Positions 1 through 8,867 of a stretch of 55,892 nucleotides of DNA are shown here, one piece after another; the stretch's first letter is position 1; the number at the start of each line of letters is the position of its first letter. The stretch spans positions 1 through 55,892 of the forward strand of contig NZ_JAJDNQ010000038.1 of the NCBI RefSeq assembly GCF_022340605.1, read 5' to 3'. This DNA comes from Thiohalocapsa sp. GTDB lineage: Bacteria > Pseudomonadota > Gammaproteobacteria > Chromatiales > Chromatiaceae. The position numbers and the translations under genes are program-made. The notes beneath the pieces are model-generated. The model did not search any database and was not told the origin of the DNA. It saw only the letters and a list, made by a program, of their open reading frames with translations.

Positions 1-75
1 CTCGACACGTAACGGTGGGCGTTGTGCTCTTGGCTGCGGGTTGGCGGGTACTCGAACCTTGGCATCCTACACCAC

Positions 76-382
76 CGCCGGTCGCGGCACCGGGAGTGCC
101 GCTCCCACGGGACCGCGAGGGCGCTGTGGGAGCGCCACTGCTGTTTGTGGCGCGACGGGCGCGGTGTTGCCCGCGGTTTGGCGGGTGCTCGGGCCTTCGC
201 GGGCTACCTCGCCGCCGGTCGCGGCACCGCGAGTGCCGCTCCCACGGGACCGCGAGGGCGCTGTGGGAGCGCCACTGCCTTTTGTGGCGCGACGGGCGCG
301 CTGTTGCCCGCGGTTTGGCGGGTGCTCGGGCCTTCGCGGGCTACCTCGCCGCCGGTCGCGGCACCGCGAGTGCCGCTCCCAC
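76..382. repeat. 137-bp tandem array of inverted REP-like elements
   Basis: A unit of 137 bp occurs about 2.2 times (76-212, 213-349, partial 350-382). Each unit holds one inverted pair: an arm with GTGGGAGCG and a GTGGCGCGAC loop, and the opposing arm GTGCCGCTCCCAC. Copies are nearly identical, so the duplication is recent. It lies just downstream of ccmI, so the hairpins may end or protect the ccm transcript. The rest of 1-412 has no gene that I can support; the open frames there are GC-driven. Confidence 0.85.
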
Positions 383-412
383 AGAGAGAGGGACCGCGCC
401 TGGCGCTTGGCC

Positions 413-1801
413 TCACTGACGCACGTGATCAATCGTGACGCTGATGCTGCCGGTGTCCGTGCTGGAGATCGGGCCGGTGTCGCCCTCCAGGTCACCCGAC
501 TGTGGCATGGCTTGGCCGCTGGGCGACACGCGGGCGCCCACCACCACCTGCGGGAAGGCGGAGAGGCGCATTTGCGGCATCATGGCCATGCTGTCGTCGA
601 GCCGCACCGTCGTGGGCAGATCCGACACCTTCAGGCGTTGCACCGCGAGCGGCATGGGCGGCCCCGACGCGGCGCGGGCGAAGACGAACACCGTGGTGTC
701 CGGCGGCATGCGGCCGGCGAGGTCGGGCGCCATGGACACGGTGACGTCGAGTGCCGCGGCGGTGGCCGCTTGGGGTGCGCGTTGAGCGCCGGGTGCTGGC
801 GTCTCGGCGCCTGTGGCTGGCTGCGCGGGGGACGATCGCGGCGGGGACGCCGCTCCCACGGCTGGCTGCTCGGGCGGGGTGGGGTTGCCGCCGGCGGCGA
901 GCCGCTGGTCCGGCGGTATGCCGGCCCGCTCTTGCGCCTGCACGATGAGGGACCTGAGCTCCGTGGCGTCATCGCTCGCCGGGTCCACTTGCGCCAGCAC
1001 TTGCTTCCACGTCTTGGCGGCGGCCTGGAACTGCCCGCGCTGGAAGTCCACCATGCCGGAGAGCCAGCGCGCGGTGGCGTCGTCCGGCTGCGCTTTCAGG
1101 ACCTCGGCGATGAGCTCCGCTGGCTTGCCTTGCAGGTTCCGGTCGTTGTTGGCGGCGATGCTCTCGGCGTAGGCGAGCGTGACCTGCACGTCGTTCGGCA
1201 GCAGCTCGTGGGCGCGGGCGAGGGCGCGCTCGGCGTCCTGCGTGCGGCCGGTCGCGAAGTAGGTGCGGCCCAGCATGGTCCAGCCCTGGCCGTCGTCCGG
1301 CGTCTGTTGCAGGCGCTCTTCCAGCCGCTGCACCAACATATCCAGCGATTGCGTGCCGGCGGCGCCGGCGTGCTGCGCGGCCTGGGAGGTCACGGGCGCC
1401 TGCTCCAGTTGCGGGATGATCGTAAGGTTGCCGAGCATCAGGTACAGCACCACGGCGGTGGCGGGCACCGCGAACAGCAGCGCTACGCCGGTGAGCCGGG
1501 CGCCGGTGAGCTTGGTGTCGGCGGCGGGCTTGGTATCTGCGGTGCCGAAATCGGCGATGTCGCGGAGCAGCTCGCGCTCCAGGTCATGGCGGGCGGACTC
1601 GTATTGCGCGCGATCCAGCTTGCCGGCGGCGAGGTCGGCGTCCAGCTCCGCGAGCTGCTGCTTGAACAGCTCCAGGTTGATGCGCGCCTGATCGACGTCG
1701 GTGTCATCGGCGTCCTTGTGGCGGTTGCCGAGCAGCGGCGCGGCGACGAAGAGCGCCGCCAGGAGCAGCAGCCCGGCGGCGAGGATCCAGAAGATGGTCA
1801 T
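413..1801 (-). CDS. ccmI: Cytochrome c maturation protein CcmI
   Basis: A 462-residue membrane-anchored chaperone that presents unfolded apocytochrome c to the CcmFH haem lyase. The N-terminus starts with a hydrophobic segment (residues about 3-25), then the charged helical region typical of CcmI (NLELFKQQLAEL, LERELLRDIADF) and a second membrane segment near residue 100. A TPR-containing periplasmic part follows (GWTMLGRTYFATGRTQDAERAL), then a proline/alanine-rich linker and a C-terminal beta-rich domain. It is the last gene of the ccm run and begins 25 bp after ccmH. Length and architecture are those of full-length gammaproteobacterial CcmI. Confidence 0.93.
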   Translation of the reverse strand: MTIFWILAAGLLLLAALFVAAPLLGNRHKDADDTDVDQARINLELFKQQLAELDADLAAGKLDRAQYESARHDLERELLRDIADFGTADTKPAADTKLTGARLTGVALLFAVPATAVVLYLMLGNLTIIPQLEQAPVTSQAAQHAGAAGTQSLDMLVQRLEERLQQTPDDGQGWTMLGRTYFATGRTQDAERALARAHELLPNDVQVTLAYAESIAANNDRNLQGKPAELIAEVLKAQPDDATARWLSGMVDFQRGQFQAAAKTWKQVLAQVDPASDDATELRSLIVQAQERAGIPPDQRLAAGGNPTPPEQPAVGAASPPRSSPAQPATGAETPAPGAQRAPQAATAAALDVTVSMAPDLAGRMPPDTTVFVFARAASGPPMPLAVQRLKVSDLPTTVRLDDSMAMMPQMRLSAFPQVVVGARVSPSGQAMPQSGDLEGDTGPISSTDTGSISVTIDHVRQ

Positions 1802-1826
1802 GGTGAAGCTTTCGGTGCCGGATCGG

Positions 1827-2348
1827 TCAGGTGGGCTGTTTCGGCTCCCCGCCCGGAAGGGAGCCCGTCGCGGAAGGGCCGGCGGCGTCGGCGCCGAGCA
1901 GGGCTTGCAGGCGCTCGCGGTCGGCGTCGGAGATGGCGTCGTCAGCGCCCGGCTTGCGGTTCAGGATCGCCCGCAGCATGAAGAAGCCGGCGATGAGGAT
2001 GATGACGAAGGGCCCGAACCATAGCACGTAGGTGGATGGCCGCAGCGGCGGGTCATAGAGCACGAAGTCGCCGTAGCGGGCGACGAGGTAGTCGATGATC
2101 TCGCTCTGGGATTTACCGGCGCGCATCATGCGGTAGACCTCGTTGCGCAGGTCCTGCGCCAGTTCCGCCTGCGAGGCGGCGAGCGACTCGTTCTGGCACA
2201 CCAGGCAGCGCAGCTTGCCGATGAGCGTGCGGAACTGCTGCTCTTGCGCCGGGCTGTCGAACTGGAACTCCTCCAGCGTGAAGGCGCTCGCGGCGGTGCC
2301 GAACAGCAGTACCGCGGCGATTAACAGGGTCTTGATCAGTGGTGACAT
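1827..2348 (-). CDS. ccmH: Cytochrome c maturation protein CcmH (CycL type)
   Basis: A membrane-tethered thiol oxidoreductase that keeps the CXXCH cysteines of apocytochrome c reduced for haem attachment. It has a signal sequence (LLIAAVLLFGTAASA), the family motif LRCLVCQN with the redox CXXC, and a C-terminal transmembrane helix (VLWFGPFVIILIAGFFML). I placed the start at the ATG at 2348, which gives a normal signal peptide and 173 residues. The open frame extends to 2414, but that extension is arginine/histidine-rich and reads into repeat DNA. Its upstream neighbour ccmG is separated by a 296-bp repeat block, which is unusual inside a ccm operon. Confidence 0.93.
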   Translation of the reverse strand: MSPLIKTLLIAAVLLFGTAASAFTLEEFQFDSPAQEQQFRTLIGKLRCLVCQNESLAASQAELAQDLRNEVYRMMRAGKSQSEIIDYLVARYGDFVLYDPPLRPSTYVLWFGPFVIILIAGFFMLRAILNRKPGADDAISDADRERLQALLGADAAGPSATGSLPGGEPKQPT

Positions 2349-2421
2349 GGGTTTGAAGAAGTGCGGGGTACGGAGTACGGGGTGCAGAGTACGGGCTAGC
2401 GGGTGCAGCGTCACGTCCCTG

Positions 2422-2540
2422 TTGGGCTTCGCTATCGCTCAGCCCAACCTACGCGCCACGCGAGCCGTAGTCGGGCCGACGCCAGGAGGCCCGACGCGGC
2501 CGTCGCCCGACGGGCTTCGCTATCGCTCAGCCCGACCTAC
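2422..2540. repeat. REP-like palindromes between ccmG and ccmH
   Basis: Several copies of a short palindrome fill the ccmG-ccmH gap: TTGGGCT...AGCCCAA around GCTATCGC at 2422-2447, GTCGGGC...GCCCGAC at about 2470-2495, and CGGGCTT...AGCCCG at 2508-2536. The same family recurs at 8480-8720, 9745-9795 and 42521-42545. No gene is supported in 2349-2644. Confidence 0.8.
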
Positions 2541-2644
2541 GGTGTTCACGCGCCTGCGCTCGACACGGCTCGCCGCGGCTAAATTCTCGCGTCTTCTCTT
2601 CGCGGCTTTGCGGCTTCGCGTGACCCATCTTCCGCGGCTTCGCG

Positions 2645-3190
2645 CTATCCCTCCGCGTTCAGCTTTTCCAACAGCGGTTGCAGCTTCTCCTCCCACGCCT
2701 TGCGGTCGATGGGGCCGATCTGCTTGTAGCGGATGATGCCCTGGCGGTCGACGACGAAGGTCTCTGGTGCGCCATAGACGCCCCAGTCGATGCCAACCTT
2801 GTTGTCCGGGTCGTAGCCGACCATGGTGTAGGGATCGCCGCTGATGGCCAGCACCTGCTTCGCATCCGCGGCGTCGTCCTTCCAGTTGAGGCCGATGAGC
2901 TGGAAGCCCGGCATCTCGGACAGCGCCATCAGCGACTGGTGCTCGGCGCGGCAGGCGCTGCACCACGACGCCCAGACGTTCACCAGCGACACCTTGCCCC
3001 TGAGGTCCGCGTCGGTAAAGGCGCGGTTCGGGTCCTCCAGGGTGGGCAGGCTAAACGTCGGCACCGGCTTGCCGATGAGCGGGGAGGGGACCTCGCGTGG
3101 GTCCTGGCCGAGCCCCCACACCAGAAGCCCGGCCAGCGCGGCGAAGACGACGAGCGGGATCAGATAACGCACGGACTTGGACATCGCCAT
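2645..3190 (-). CDS. ccmG: Thiol:disulfide interchange protein CcmG (DsbE)
   Basis: A periplasmic membrane-anchored thioredoxin-fold reductant for CcmH and apocytochrome c. The 181-residue protein has an N-terminal transmembrane anchor (LIPLVVFAALAGLLVWGLG), the CcmG/DsbE entry motif GKPVPTFSLPTLEDP, and the active site WCSAC at about residue 80; E. coli CcmG has WCPTC, so the residues between the cysteines differ. The GAPETFVVD segment with the conserved cis-proline loop is present, followed by the usual KQIGPID ending. The ATG at 3184 (MSKS) is an alternative start two codons in. It begins 10 bp after the ccmF stop. Confidence 0.94.
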   Translation of the reverse strand: MAMSKSVRYLIPLVVFAALAGLLVWGLGQDPREVPSPLIGKPVPTFSLPTLEDPNRAFTDADLRGKVSLVNVWASWCSACRAEHQSLMALSEMPGFQLIGLNWKDDAADAKQVLAISGDPYTMVGYDPDNKVGIDWGVYGAPETFVVDRQGIIRYKQIGPIDRKAWEEKLQPLLEKLNAEG

Positions 3191-3200
3191 GCTCGGAACC

Positions 3201-5213
3201 TCAGGCGGTCGCCGCCGAGGTGCCCCCGGCGGAACTCGTGGCGGGCCTGCGCGCCGGCGCGCGGGCCATGCGATAGCGCGGATCGGAGACGGTGACCACG
3301 CCGCCGAGGGCCATCAGGATGGCGCCGAGCCAGATCCAGCGCACGAAGGGCTTGTAGTAGAGCCTGACCGCCCAGTCGCCCTTGTCGCCCACGGCCTCGC
3401 CCATGGAGACGTAGACGTCGCGGAACAGGCCGGGGTCGATGGCGGCCTCGGTCATGGGCATGCCGCCGCCCAGGTAGGCGCGCTTCTCCGGGAAGAGGTT
3501 GGCGATCTGGCGGTCACCGCGATAGACCTTGAAGTGGCCGCGCTGCGCCATGTAGTTCGGCCCCGGAACGGCCTCGGCGCCGAGGAACTCGAAGCGGTAG
3601 CCGGCCAGCTCGTAGGAGGCGTTCGGTGACAGGCGCACGTCTTCCTCATGCTGGAAGTTGGACACCATGGTGACGCCCACCACGAACACCGCCACGCCCA
3701 GGTGGGCGATGACCATGCCGTAGAAGCTGCGCCCGCCGCCGCGCAGGTCCGCGAGCAGGGCCGGACCCATCCGGGCCAGACCGCCCTTGTTCTTGAGCCG
3801 CTCGAGGACGACCGCGACATGCGCGAGCACCAGCCACGCCGCCAGCGCCAGGCCCACCGGCACCCACAGGTGGCCGCTGCTGAAGGCCGGCAGGTAGGAG
3901 ACGACCAGCACCAGGATGCTCAGGGCCAGCGCCCACCACAGGGTGCGCAGCAGGCGCATGGGCTCGTCGTGCTTCCAGCGGACCGCCGGCCCCACGCCCA
4001 GCAGGATCGCCATGAACGGTGCCAACGCCAGGAACATCTTGTTGAACCACGGGAAGCCGACGGAGATCTTGCCCCAGTCGAAGGCCTCGTAGATGAGCGG
4101 CGCGAGGGTGCCGAACAGCACCAGCACGGTGAAGGCCACGAAGAGCAGATTGTTCGCCAGGAGCGAGGTCTCCCGCGAGAGCAGATCGAAGCGGCCGCCC
4201 TCCGACACCTCCGGCGCCCGCCAGGCGTAGAGCGCCAGCGAGCCGCCGACGACGACGCACAAGAACAGCAGGATGAACATGCCGCGCGCCGGGTCGGTGG
4301 CGAAGGCGTGCACCGAGGTCAGCACGCCGGAGCGCACCAGGAAGGTGCCCAGCAGGCTCAGCGAGAAGGCGCAGATGGCGAGCAGCACGGTCCAGCTCTT
4401 GAAGGCGCCGCGCTTCTCGGTGACGGCCAAGGAGTGGATCAGCGCGGTGCCCACGAGCCAGGGCATCAAGGAGGCGTTCTCGACCGGGTCCCAGAACCAC
4501 CAGCCGCCCCAGCCGAGCTCATAGTAAGACCACCAGGAGCCGAGCATGATGCCGATGGTGAGGAAGATCCACGCCACCGTGGTCCAGGGCCGCGACCAGC
4601 GCGCCCACGCGGCGTCCAGCCGGCCGCCGATGAGCGCGGCGAGGGCGAAGGCGAAGGCCACCGAGAAGCCCACGTAGCCCATGTACAGCATGGGCGGATG
4701 GATGGCGAGCCCCGGGTCTTGCAGCAGCGGGTTGAGGTCACGCCCCTCCTGCGGCACCGGGAACAGGCGCTCGAAGGGGTTGGACGTGAGCAGCATGAAG
4801 AGCAGGAAGCCGACGGTGATCATGCCCTGCACCGAGATGACCCGGGACATCACCGTGAGCGGCAGGTTCCGGCTCAACGCCGCCACCGCCGCACCCCAGC
4901 AGGCCATGAACAGCACCCAGAGCAGGAGCGAGCCTTCGTGCCCGCCCCAGACGGCCGAGAACTTGTAGATGGTCGGCAGCAGGGAGTTGGAGTTCTCGGC
5001 GACGTAGAGCACCGAGAAGTCGCTGGTAAGGAACGCCTGCGTCAGCGCCGCGAAGGCGATGGCGATCATGGTGAGCTGCCCGTAGGCCAGCGGCCGGGCC
5101 ATGGCCATCCAGGGGCGGTTGCCGGAGAGCGATCCGGCGAGCGGGAACACCGCCTGGACCAGGGCAATCAGCAGCGCCAGGATCAGCGCCAGGTGTCCGA
5201 GCTCGGGGACCAT
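3201..5213 (-). CDS. ccmF: Haem lyase subunit CcmF
   Basis: A large polytopic membrane protein that transfers haem from holo-CcmE to apocytochrome c together with CcmH. The 670-residue product contains the tryptophan-rich haem-handling motif (GWGGWWFWDPVENASLMPW) near residue 235, conserved periplasmic histidines and many hydrophobic helices, and ends with a soluble periplasmic domain and a final membrane helix before a basic tail. Its ATG overlaps the ccmE stop by one base (TAATG), which implies translational coupling. Length is typical for the family. Confidence 0.95.
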   Translation of the reverse strand: MVPELGHLALILALLIALVQAVFPLAGSLSGNRPWMAMARPLAYGQLTMIAIAFAALTQAFLTSDFSVLYVAENSNSLLPTIYKFSAVWGGHEGSLLLWVLFMACWGAAVAALSRNLPLTVMSRVISVQGMITVGFLLFMLLTSNPFERLFPVPQEGRDLNPLLQDPGLAIHPPMLYMGYVGFSVAFAFALAALIGGRLDAAWARWSRPWTTVAWIFLTIGIMLGSWWSYYELGWGGWWFWDPVENASLMPWLVGTALIHSLAVTEKRGAFKSWTVLLAICAFSLSLLGTFLVRSGVLTSVHAFATDPARGMFILLFLCVVVGGSLALYAWRAPEVSEGGRFDLLSRETSLLANNLLFVAFTVLVLFGTLAPLIYEAFDWGKISVGFPWFNKMFLALAPFMAILLGVGPAVRWKHDEPMRLLRTLWWALALSILVLVVSYLPAFSSGHLWVPVGLALAAWLVLAHVAVVLERLKNKGGLARMGPALLADLRGGGRSFYGMVIAHLGVAVFVVGVTMVSNFQHEEDVRLSPNASYELAGYRFEFLGAEAVPGPNYMAQRGHFKVYRGDRQIANLFPEKRAYLGGGMPMTEAAIDPGLFRDVYVSMGEAVGDKGDWAVRLYYKPFVRWIWLGAILMALGGVVTVSDPRYRMARAPARRPATSSAGGTSAATA

Positions 5214-5698
5214 TACTGCGCCACCGTCTGCGCGGCAGGTGCGAGGGACTTGCCGGTGGACTCGACGAGGTTTTCGGCTTGGGCGGTCTTCAGCGTGTCG
5301 GCTACTTCTGGCGGCATGTAGGATTCGTCGTGCTTGGCGAGGACCTCGTCGGCGTAGAAGACGCCGTCGCCGCCGATGCGGCCCTTGGCCACCACGCCCT
5401 GGCCCTCGCCGAAGAGGTCCGGCAGGATGCCCGTGTAGCTCACCGGCACGGTGCCGGCGTTATCGGTGACGTTGAAGCGCACCGTGAGGCCGTCCTCCTG
5501 GCGCTTCAGGGAGTGATCCACCACCAGCCCGCCGACGCGGAAGACGGCATCCTTCGGAGACTCACCCGCGAGCACCTGACTCGGGCTGAAGAAGTACGCG
5601 ATGTTGCTCTTCAGCGCGCTCAGCGCCATGGACGCCGCCGCGCCGACGCCGAGGATGGCGACGCCGACGAGAATCATGCGCTTGTGTCTCGCTTTCAT
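5213..5698 (-). CDS. ccmE: Haem chaperone CcmE
   Basis: A periplasmic membrane-anchored haem chaperone that binds haem covalently through a histidine and passes it to CcmF. The 161-residue protein has a single N-terminal transmembrane helix (residues 8-30), the OB-fold core (FRVGGLVV, VSYTGILPDLF, GVVAKG) and the haem-attachment motif LAKHDESYMPP, with His123 equivalent to His130 of E. coli CcmE. Its start overlaps the ccmD stop by four bases (ATGA), continuing the tightly coupled ccmC-D-E-F block. Confidence 0.95.
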   Translation of the reverse strand: MKARHKRMILVGVAILGVGAAASMALSALKSNIAYFFSPSQVLAGESPKDAVFRVGGLVVDHSLKRQEDGLTVRFNVTDNAGTVPVSYTGILPDLFGEGQGVVAKGRIGGDGVFYADEVLAKHDESYMPPEVADTLKTAQAENLVESTGKSLAPAAQTVAQ

Positions 5699-5922
5699 CG
5701 TTGGAACTCCGTTGGCTGGGGCGATGGCCGGGGAGATGGCTGGGAAGATGGCTCGTTCTGGGCACGCAGTCGGGCCAATCGACCGACGCGGCGCAAAATG
5801 GTTCGGCGGCTGCGGCGCAGGCTGACGACCTCCGCGACGAGGAGCACGAAGGTCATGCCGAAGGCGCTCCAGACATAGAACGCGTAGCCGCCCTGGTGCA
5901 GGAAGTCCAGCAGGGACTGCAT
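5695..5922 (-). CDS. ccmD: Haem exporter accessory protein CcmD
   Basis: A 75-residue single-span membrane protein that helps release holo-CcmE from CcmABC. The family pattern is clear: aromatic N-terminus (LLDFLHQGGYAFYVWSAFG), one transmembrane helix (MTFVLLVAEVV) and a positively charged tail (LRRSRRTILRR). The C-terminus has a short proline/serine-rich extension. Its ATG overlaps the last base of the ccmC stop. CcmD is often missed by annotation because of its size, but position and sequence are unambiguous here. Confidence 0.92.
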   Translation of the reverse strand: MQSLLDFLHQGGYAFYVWSAFGMTFVLLVAEVVSLRRSRRTILRRVGRLARLRAQNEPSSQPSPRPSPQPTEFQR

Positions 5923-6722
5923 CAGGCGCTTACCTCTCGATCGGATTCTCCGGGTTTTGGCTGTACGGCACCGCCGTCATCGGCCACCAGCTCGCGCACC
6001 CAGGCGCTGTCCTGCTCGCGCATGAGAATGATCCCGCGCAGCCGCACGAAAGACGTGGCGAAGGAGTAAAGCCAGAAGCCGAGCGTCATGGTGAGCATGG
6101 CGATGAGAATGTTGCTTTCGATCTTGCCGAGCGAGGAGCGCTGGTGCAGCGCGGCGCAGTTGTTCGGGTCCGGGCAGTTGATGGACCAGAAGATGATGGG
6201 CAGCATGACCAGCCCGACGATGGCCAGCAGCGCCGCGGCACGGTCCGCGCGGCGGCTGTCGTCGATGGCCGAGTGCAGCGCCATGAAGCCGATGTACAGG
6301 AAGAACAGGATCAGCTCCGAGGTGAGCCGCGGGTCCCAGTCCCAGTAGGTGCCCCAGCTCGGCCGGCCCCAGAAGGCGCCGGTCCAGAGTGCGATGAAGG
6401 TGAACACGGCCCCGGTGGGCGCCACCGCGTTGGCCAGCATGAAGCTCAGGCGCGTGTTGAACACCAGCCCCACCGCGGACCAGCCCGCCAGCACCAGGTA
6501 CAGCCACATGGACATCCAGGCCGCCGGCACGTGGATGAAGATGATGCGGTAGTACTCCTTCTGCGGGTTCGTGCCGCCGAGGCGCTCCGGCGTCTCGAGG
6601 AAGCCCCAGTAGAGCGCAAACAGCATCAGCACCACGGCCGCGATGCCGAACAGGGGCACGAGTCGGCCCGCCACGGGATAGAAGGTGGCGGGGGAGGCGT
6701 ATTTGAACCAGTTGATCTTCAT
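5922..6722 (-). CDS. ccmC: Haem exporter membrane protein CcmC
   Basis: A polytopic inner-membrane protein that loads haem onto CcmE. The 266-residue product carries the WWD-type motif WGTYWDWDPRLTS at about residues 126-138, flanked by conserved histidines (IFIHVPAAWMS) in six hydrophobic helices. The C-terminal tail is acidic and rich in E, D and P, slightly longer than in E. coli. It is coupled to ccmD by one base. Upstream it is separated from ccmB by 316 bp of repeats, so ccmC-I may have its own promoter or depend on read-through. Confidence 0.95.
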   Translation of the reverse strand: MKINWFKYASPATFYPVAGRLVPLFGIAAVVLMLFALYWGFLETPERLGGTNPQKEYYRIIFIHVPAAWMSMWLYLVLAGWSAVGLVFNTRLSFMLANAVAPTGAVFTFIALWTGAFWGRPSWGTYWDWDPRLTSELILFFLYIGFMALHSAIDDSRRADRAAALLAIVGLVMLPIIFWSINCPDPNNCAALHQRSSLGKIESNILIAMLTMTLGFWLYSFATSFVRLRGIILMREQDSAWVRELVADDGGAVQPKPGESDREVSA

Positions 6723-6821
6723 GGTGTGCAGCGACCGCGCAGTTTATCACCCTTCGGCGTTGGGAAATTCCGGACCAGGAGTAGGGAAAGGCGTCGTGGC
6801 AGCAGCAAGTTGGAGCAGCAA

Positions 6822-6985
6822 GTGGGAGCGGCACTCTCGGTGCCGCGACCGGCGGTGCGCCAACATGCGGAAGCACGCAGTACTCACCCAGCCCCGGCCA
6901 CCAGCGCGCCCTCATCGCGCCACCAACAGCAGTGCCGCTCCCACAGTCCCCGTGGGAGCGGCACTCTCGGTGCCGCGACCGGCGC
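6822..6985. repeat. REP-like element cluster between ccmB and ccmC
   Basis: Three arms of the GTGGGAGCGGC family: GTGGGAGCGGCACTCTCGG at 6822, an inverted GTGCCGCTCCCAC at about 6932-6944, and a direct copy of the first arm at about 6951. The outer copies share the following GTGCCGCGACCGGCG. The gap 6723-7038 holds no supported gene. In most ccm operons ccmB and ccmC abut, so the cluster was probably inserted into the operon. Confidence 0.85.
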
Positions 6986-7038
6986 TGAGCCAGCCCGAGA
7001 AATTTTGCCCTGGCGCGGCATTGCGGGTTGGACAAGCG

Positions 7039-7710
7039 CTATTCCATCGAGATCCGCAGCGCCGCGGCGGAGGCCGGCGGCGCCAGCACCAGCGCGGCCA
7101 GCAGGAAGGCTCCGAGCAGCGCGAAGTAGGGCTGAGTATCGGCGATTTGGATCGCGCTTACCGTTACCGCGCCGGCGCCATACACCAGCACCGGGATGTA
7201 GAGCGGCAGGATCAGCAGCGACAGCAGGATGCCGCCGCCGCGCAGCCCCAACGTCAGCGCGGCGCCGATGGCCCCGAGCAGGCTCAGCACCGGCGTGCCC
7301 ACCGCGAGCGAGGCCATCATCACCCACACCGCGGTGCCGTCCAGCGCGTACTGCATGGCCATCAGCGGCGCGATGAACACCAGCGGCAGACCGGTGAGCA
7401 CCCAGTGCGCGACCACCTTGGCCAGCACCAGCAGCGACAAGGGCTGGCCCGCCAGCAGCATCTGCTCCAGGGTGCCGTCGTCGTAGTCCGCGGCGAACAA
7501 CCGCTCCAGCGCCAGCATGGACGCCAGCAGCGCCGCGACCCAAACCACGCCGGGTCCCAGCTCCCGCAACAGCTCCCGCTCGCTGCCGACCCCGAGCGGG
7601 AACAGGCTGACGACGATGATGAAGAAGAACAGCGTCGTCAGCACGTCGGTGCGCCGACGCATGGCGAGCGTGATGTCGCGCTTCAGGATGCACCAGAAGA
7701 CTTTCAGCAT
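7039..7710 (-). CDS. ccmB: Haem ABC exporter permease CcmB
   Basis: The membrane subunit of the CcmAB ABC transporter, which with CcmC drives release of holo-CcmE. The 223-residue protein begins with the family N-terminus (FWCILKRDITLAMRRRTD), has six hydrophobic segments and carries the conserved LFAADYDDGTLEQMLLAG loop at about residue 70. The C-terminal hydrophobic stretch is followed by a short tail. The ccmA stop lies 49 bp upstream. Length matches the family norm of about 220 residues. Confidence 0.94.
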   Translation of the reverse strand: MLKVFWCILKRDITLAMRRRTDVLTTLFFFIIVVSLFPLGVGSERELLRELGPGVVWVAALLASMLALERLFAADYDDGTLEQMLLAGQPLSLLVLAKVVAHWVLTGLPLVFIAPLMAMQYALDGTAVWVMMASLAVGTPVLSLLGAIGAALTLGLRGGGILLSLLILPLYIPVLVYGAGAVTVSAIQIADTQPYFALLGAFLLAALVLAPPASAAALRISME

Positions 7711-7759
7711 GGCGTTGAGCAGAACTGCGAAGTACGGCGTACCAGGTGCGGGGTGCTGA

Positions 7760-8389
7760 TCACGACGACGGTACGCTCCCGAGCGTCAGCCGCTGAATCT
7801 CCCCGCGCGTGAGCTGCACTTCCTGATGCGTCGTCAGCACCACGGCGCCATCGCCTGCGACATGCTCGGCAATGAGGCGCTCCAGCAGGGCCACCGCGTC
7901 TGTGTCCAGGGCCGTGAAGGGCTCGTCGAGGATCCACAGTGGCGCCTTGCTCAGGATCAGGCGTGCCAGTGCGACGCGCTTCTTCTGGCCCTGGGAGAGC
8001 ATGCGGGTGGGCAGGTCCTCGAAGCCGGCGAGGCCGATGCGTGCGAGCGCCGCGAGGATGTCGGCGTCGGCGCAGGGATCCTGGTCGAGGGTCGCCGCGA
8101 CGCGCAGGTTCTCCAGCCCCGTGAGGTCCGCCTTGATGCCGTTCAGGTGGCCAAAGTAGAGCAGCTCGCGGTTGAAATCGTCCGCGAGCTCGGTGATGGG
8201 CTCGCCGCGCCAGCGGATGTGCCCATGATCCGGCCGCAGCAGGCCGCAGAGGGCACGCAGCAGCGTCGTCTTGCCGCTGCCGTTGCGGCCGCGCACGTGC
8301 AGCAGCGTGCCGGCGGGCAGCGTGAAGCTGAGCCCGGTGAACAGCGTGCGGTCGCCGCGGCGGCAGGACAGGTGGTCGACCTCGAGCAT
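7760..8389 (-). CDS. ccmA: Haem ABC exporter ATPase CcmA
   Basis: The ATP-hydrolysing subunit of CcmABCD. It shows a Walker A motif (GRNGSGKTTLLRA), the ABC signature LSQGQKKRVALARL, a Walker B region (LWILDEPFTALD) and the switch histidine in VVLTTHQEV. I chose the ATG at 8389, because MLEVDHLSCRRG matches the usual CcmA N-terminus; the open frame extends to a TTG at 8401. The product is 209 residues. It is the first gene of the operon; the 500 bp upstream is repeat-rich and I cannot point to a convincing promoter. Confidence 0.94.
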   Translation of the reverse strand: MLEVDHLSCRRGDRTLFTGLSFTLPAGTLLHVRGRNGSGKTTLLRALCGLLRPDHGHIRWRGEPITELADDFNRELLYFGHLNGIKADLTGLENLRVAATLDQDPCADADILAALARIGLAGFEDLPTRMLSQGQKKRVALARLILSKAPLWILDEPFTALDTDAVALLERLIAEHVAGDGAVVLTTHQEVQLTRGEIQRLTLGSVPSS

Positions 8390-8479
8390 CAGGTGGTGCA
8401 AAAGGGGCGGATATGTTTAGGTTGCGATTCGTTTGGGTTCGGCAGTGCGGTCGCAGCGCGCGTGGTCCGTATGTCAGGC

Positions 8480-8720
8480 TGGGCGATGTCGGTCGGGCTG
8501 AGGCCACCAAGCCCGACATGCCGTGTCCCGCGAGCCATTGCCCGTCGGGCCTCCTCGCGTCGGCCCGACCTACAGCGTCCGGCCTTGCGACGGAAGGCGA
8601 GGACGGTAGGTCGGGCTGAGGTCACGAAGCCCGACACCCGGGTGCCCGATAACCTGCTTGGCGCCGGGCCGCTGATCGCCGGGCCTCCCGGCGCCGGCTC
8701 GACTTACGCCGTCCGGCCTT
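8480..8720. repeat. Clustered GGTCGGGCTGAG / GCCCGAC palindromes
   Basis: Three to four degenerate copies of the second repeat family lie between divergent ccmA and the DUF2726 gene. GGTCGGGCTGAGGCCACCAA and GGTCGGGCTGAGGTCACGAA are two direct copies, each followed by GCCCGAC, with inverted CGTCGGCCCGACCTAC between them. Interval 8402-8867 has no supported gene; the short open frames are repeat-derived. Confidence 0.75.
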
Positions 8721-8867
8721 GCGACGGGAGGCGAGACGATACAGGCTGCCGGCGGCAGTCACAACCGCGCGGCCTCGCCGCCAGTGGAAGATGTTCGCGT
8801 TCAACGACGCCCGTGGCGCAACGATATCCGTCACTTGGTTAAAATGACCAGTTTGAGACGTCACGCA

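Noticed and set aside
41..1981. A 646-residue open frame on plus across ccmI
   Set aside because: It is arginine/histidine-rich, antisense to ccmI and the repeat array, and shows no family motif.
3648..5321. Long plus-strand frame across ccmF
   Set aside because: It is a shadow of ccmF, rich in glutamine, histidine and glycine, without a start signal.
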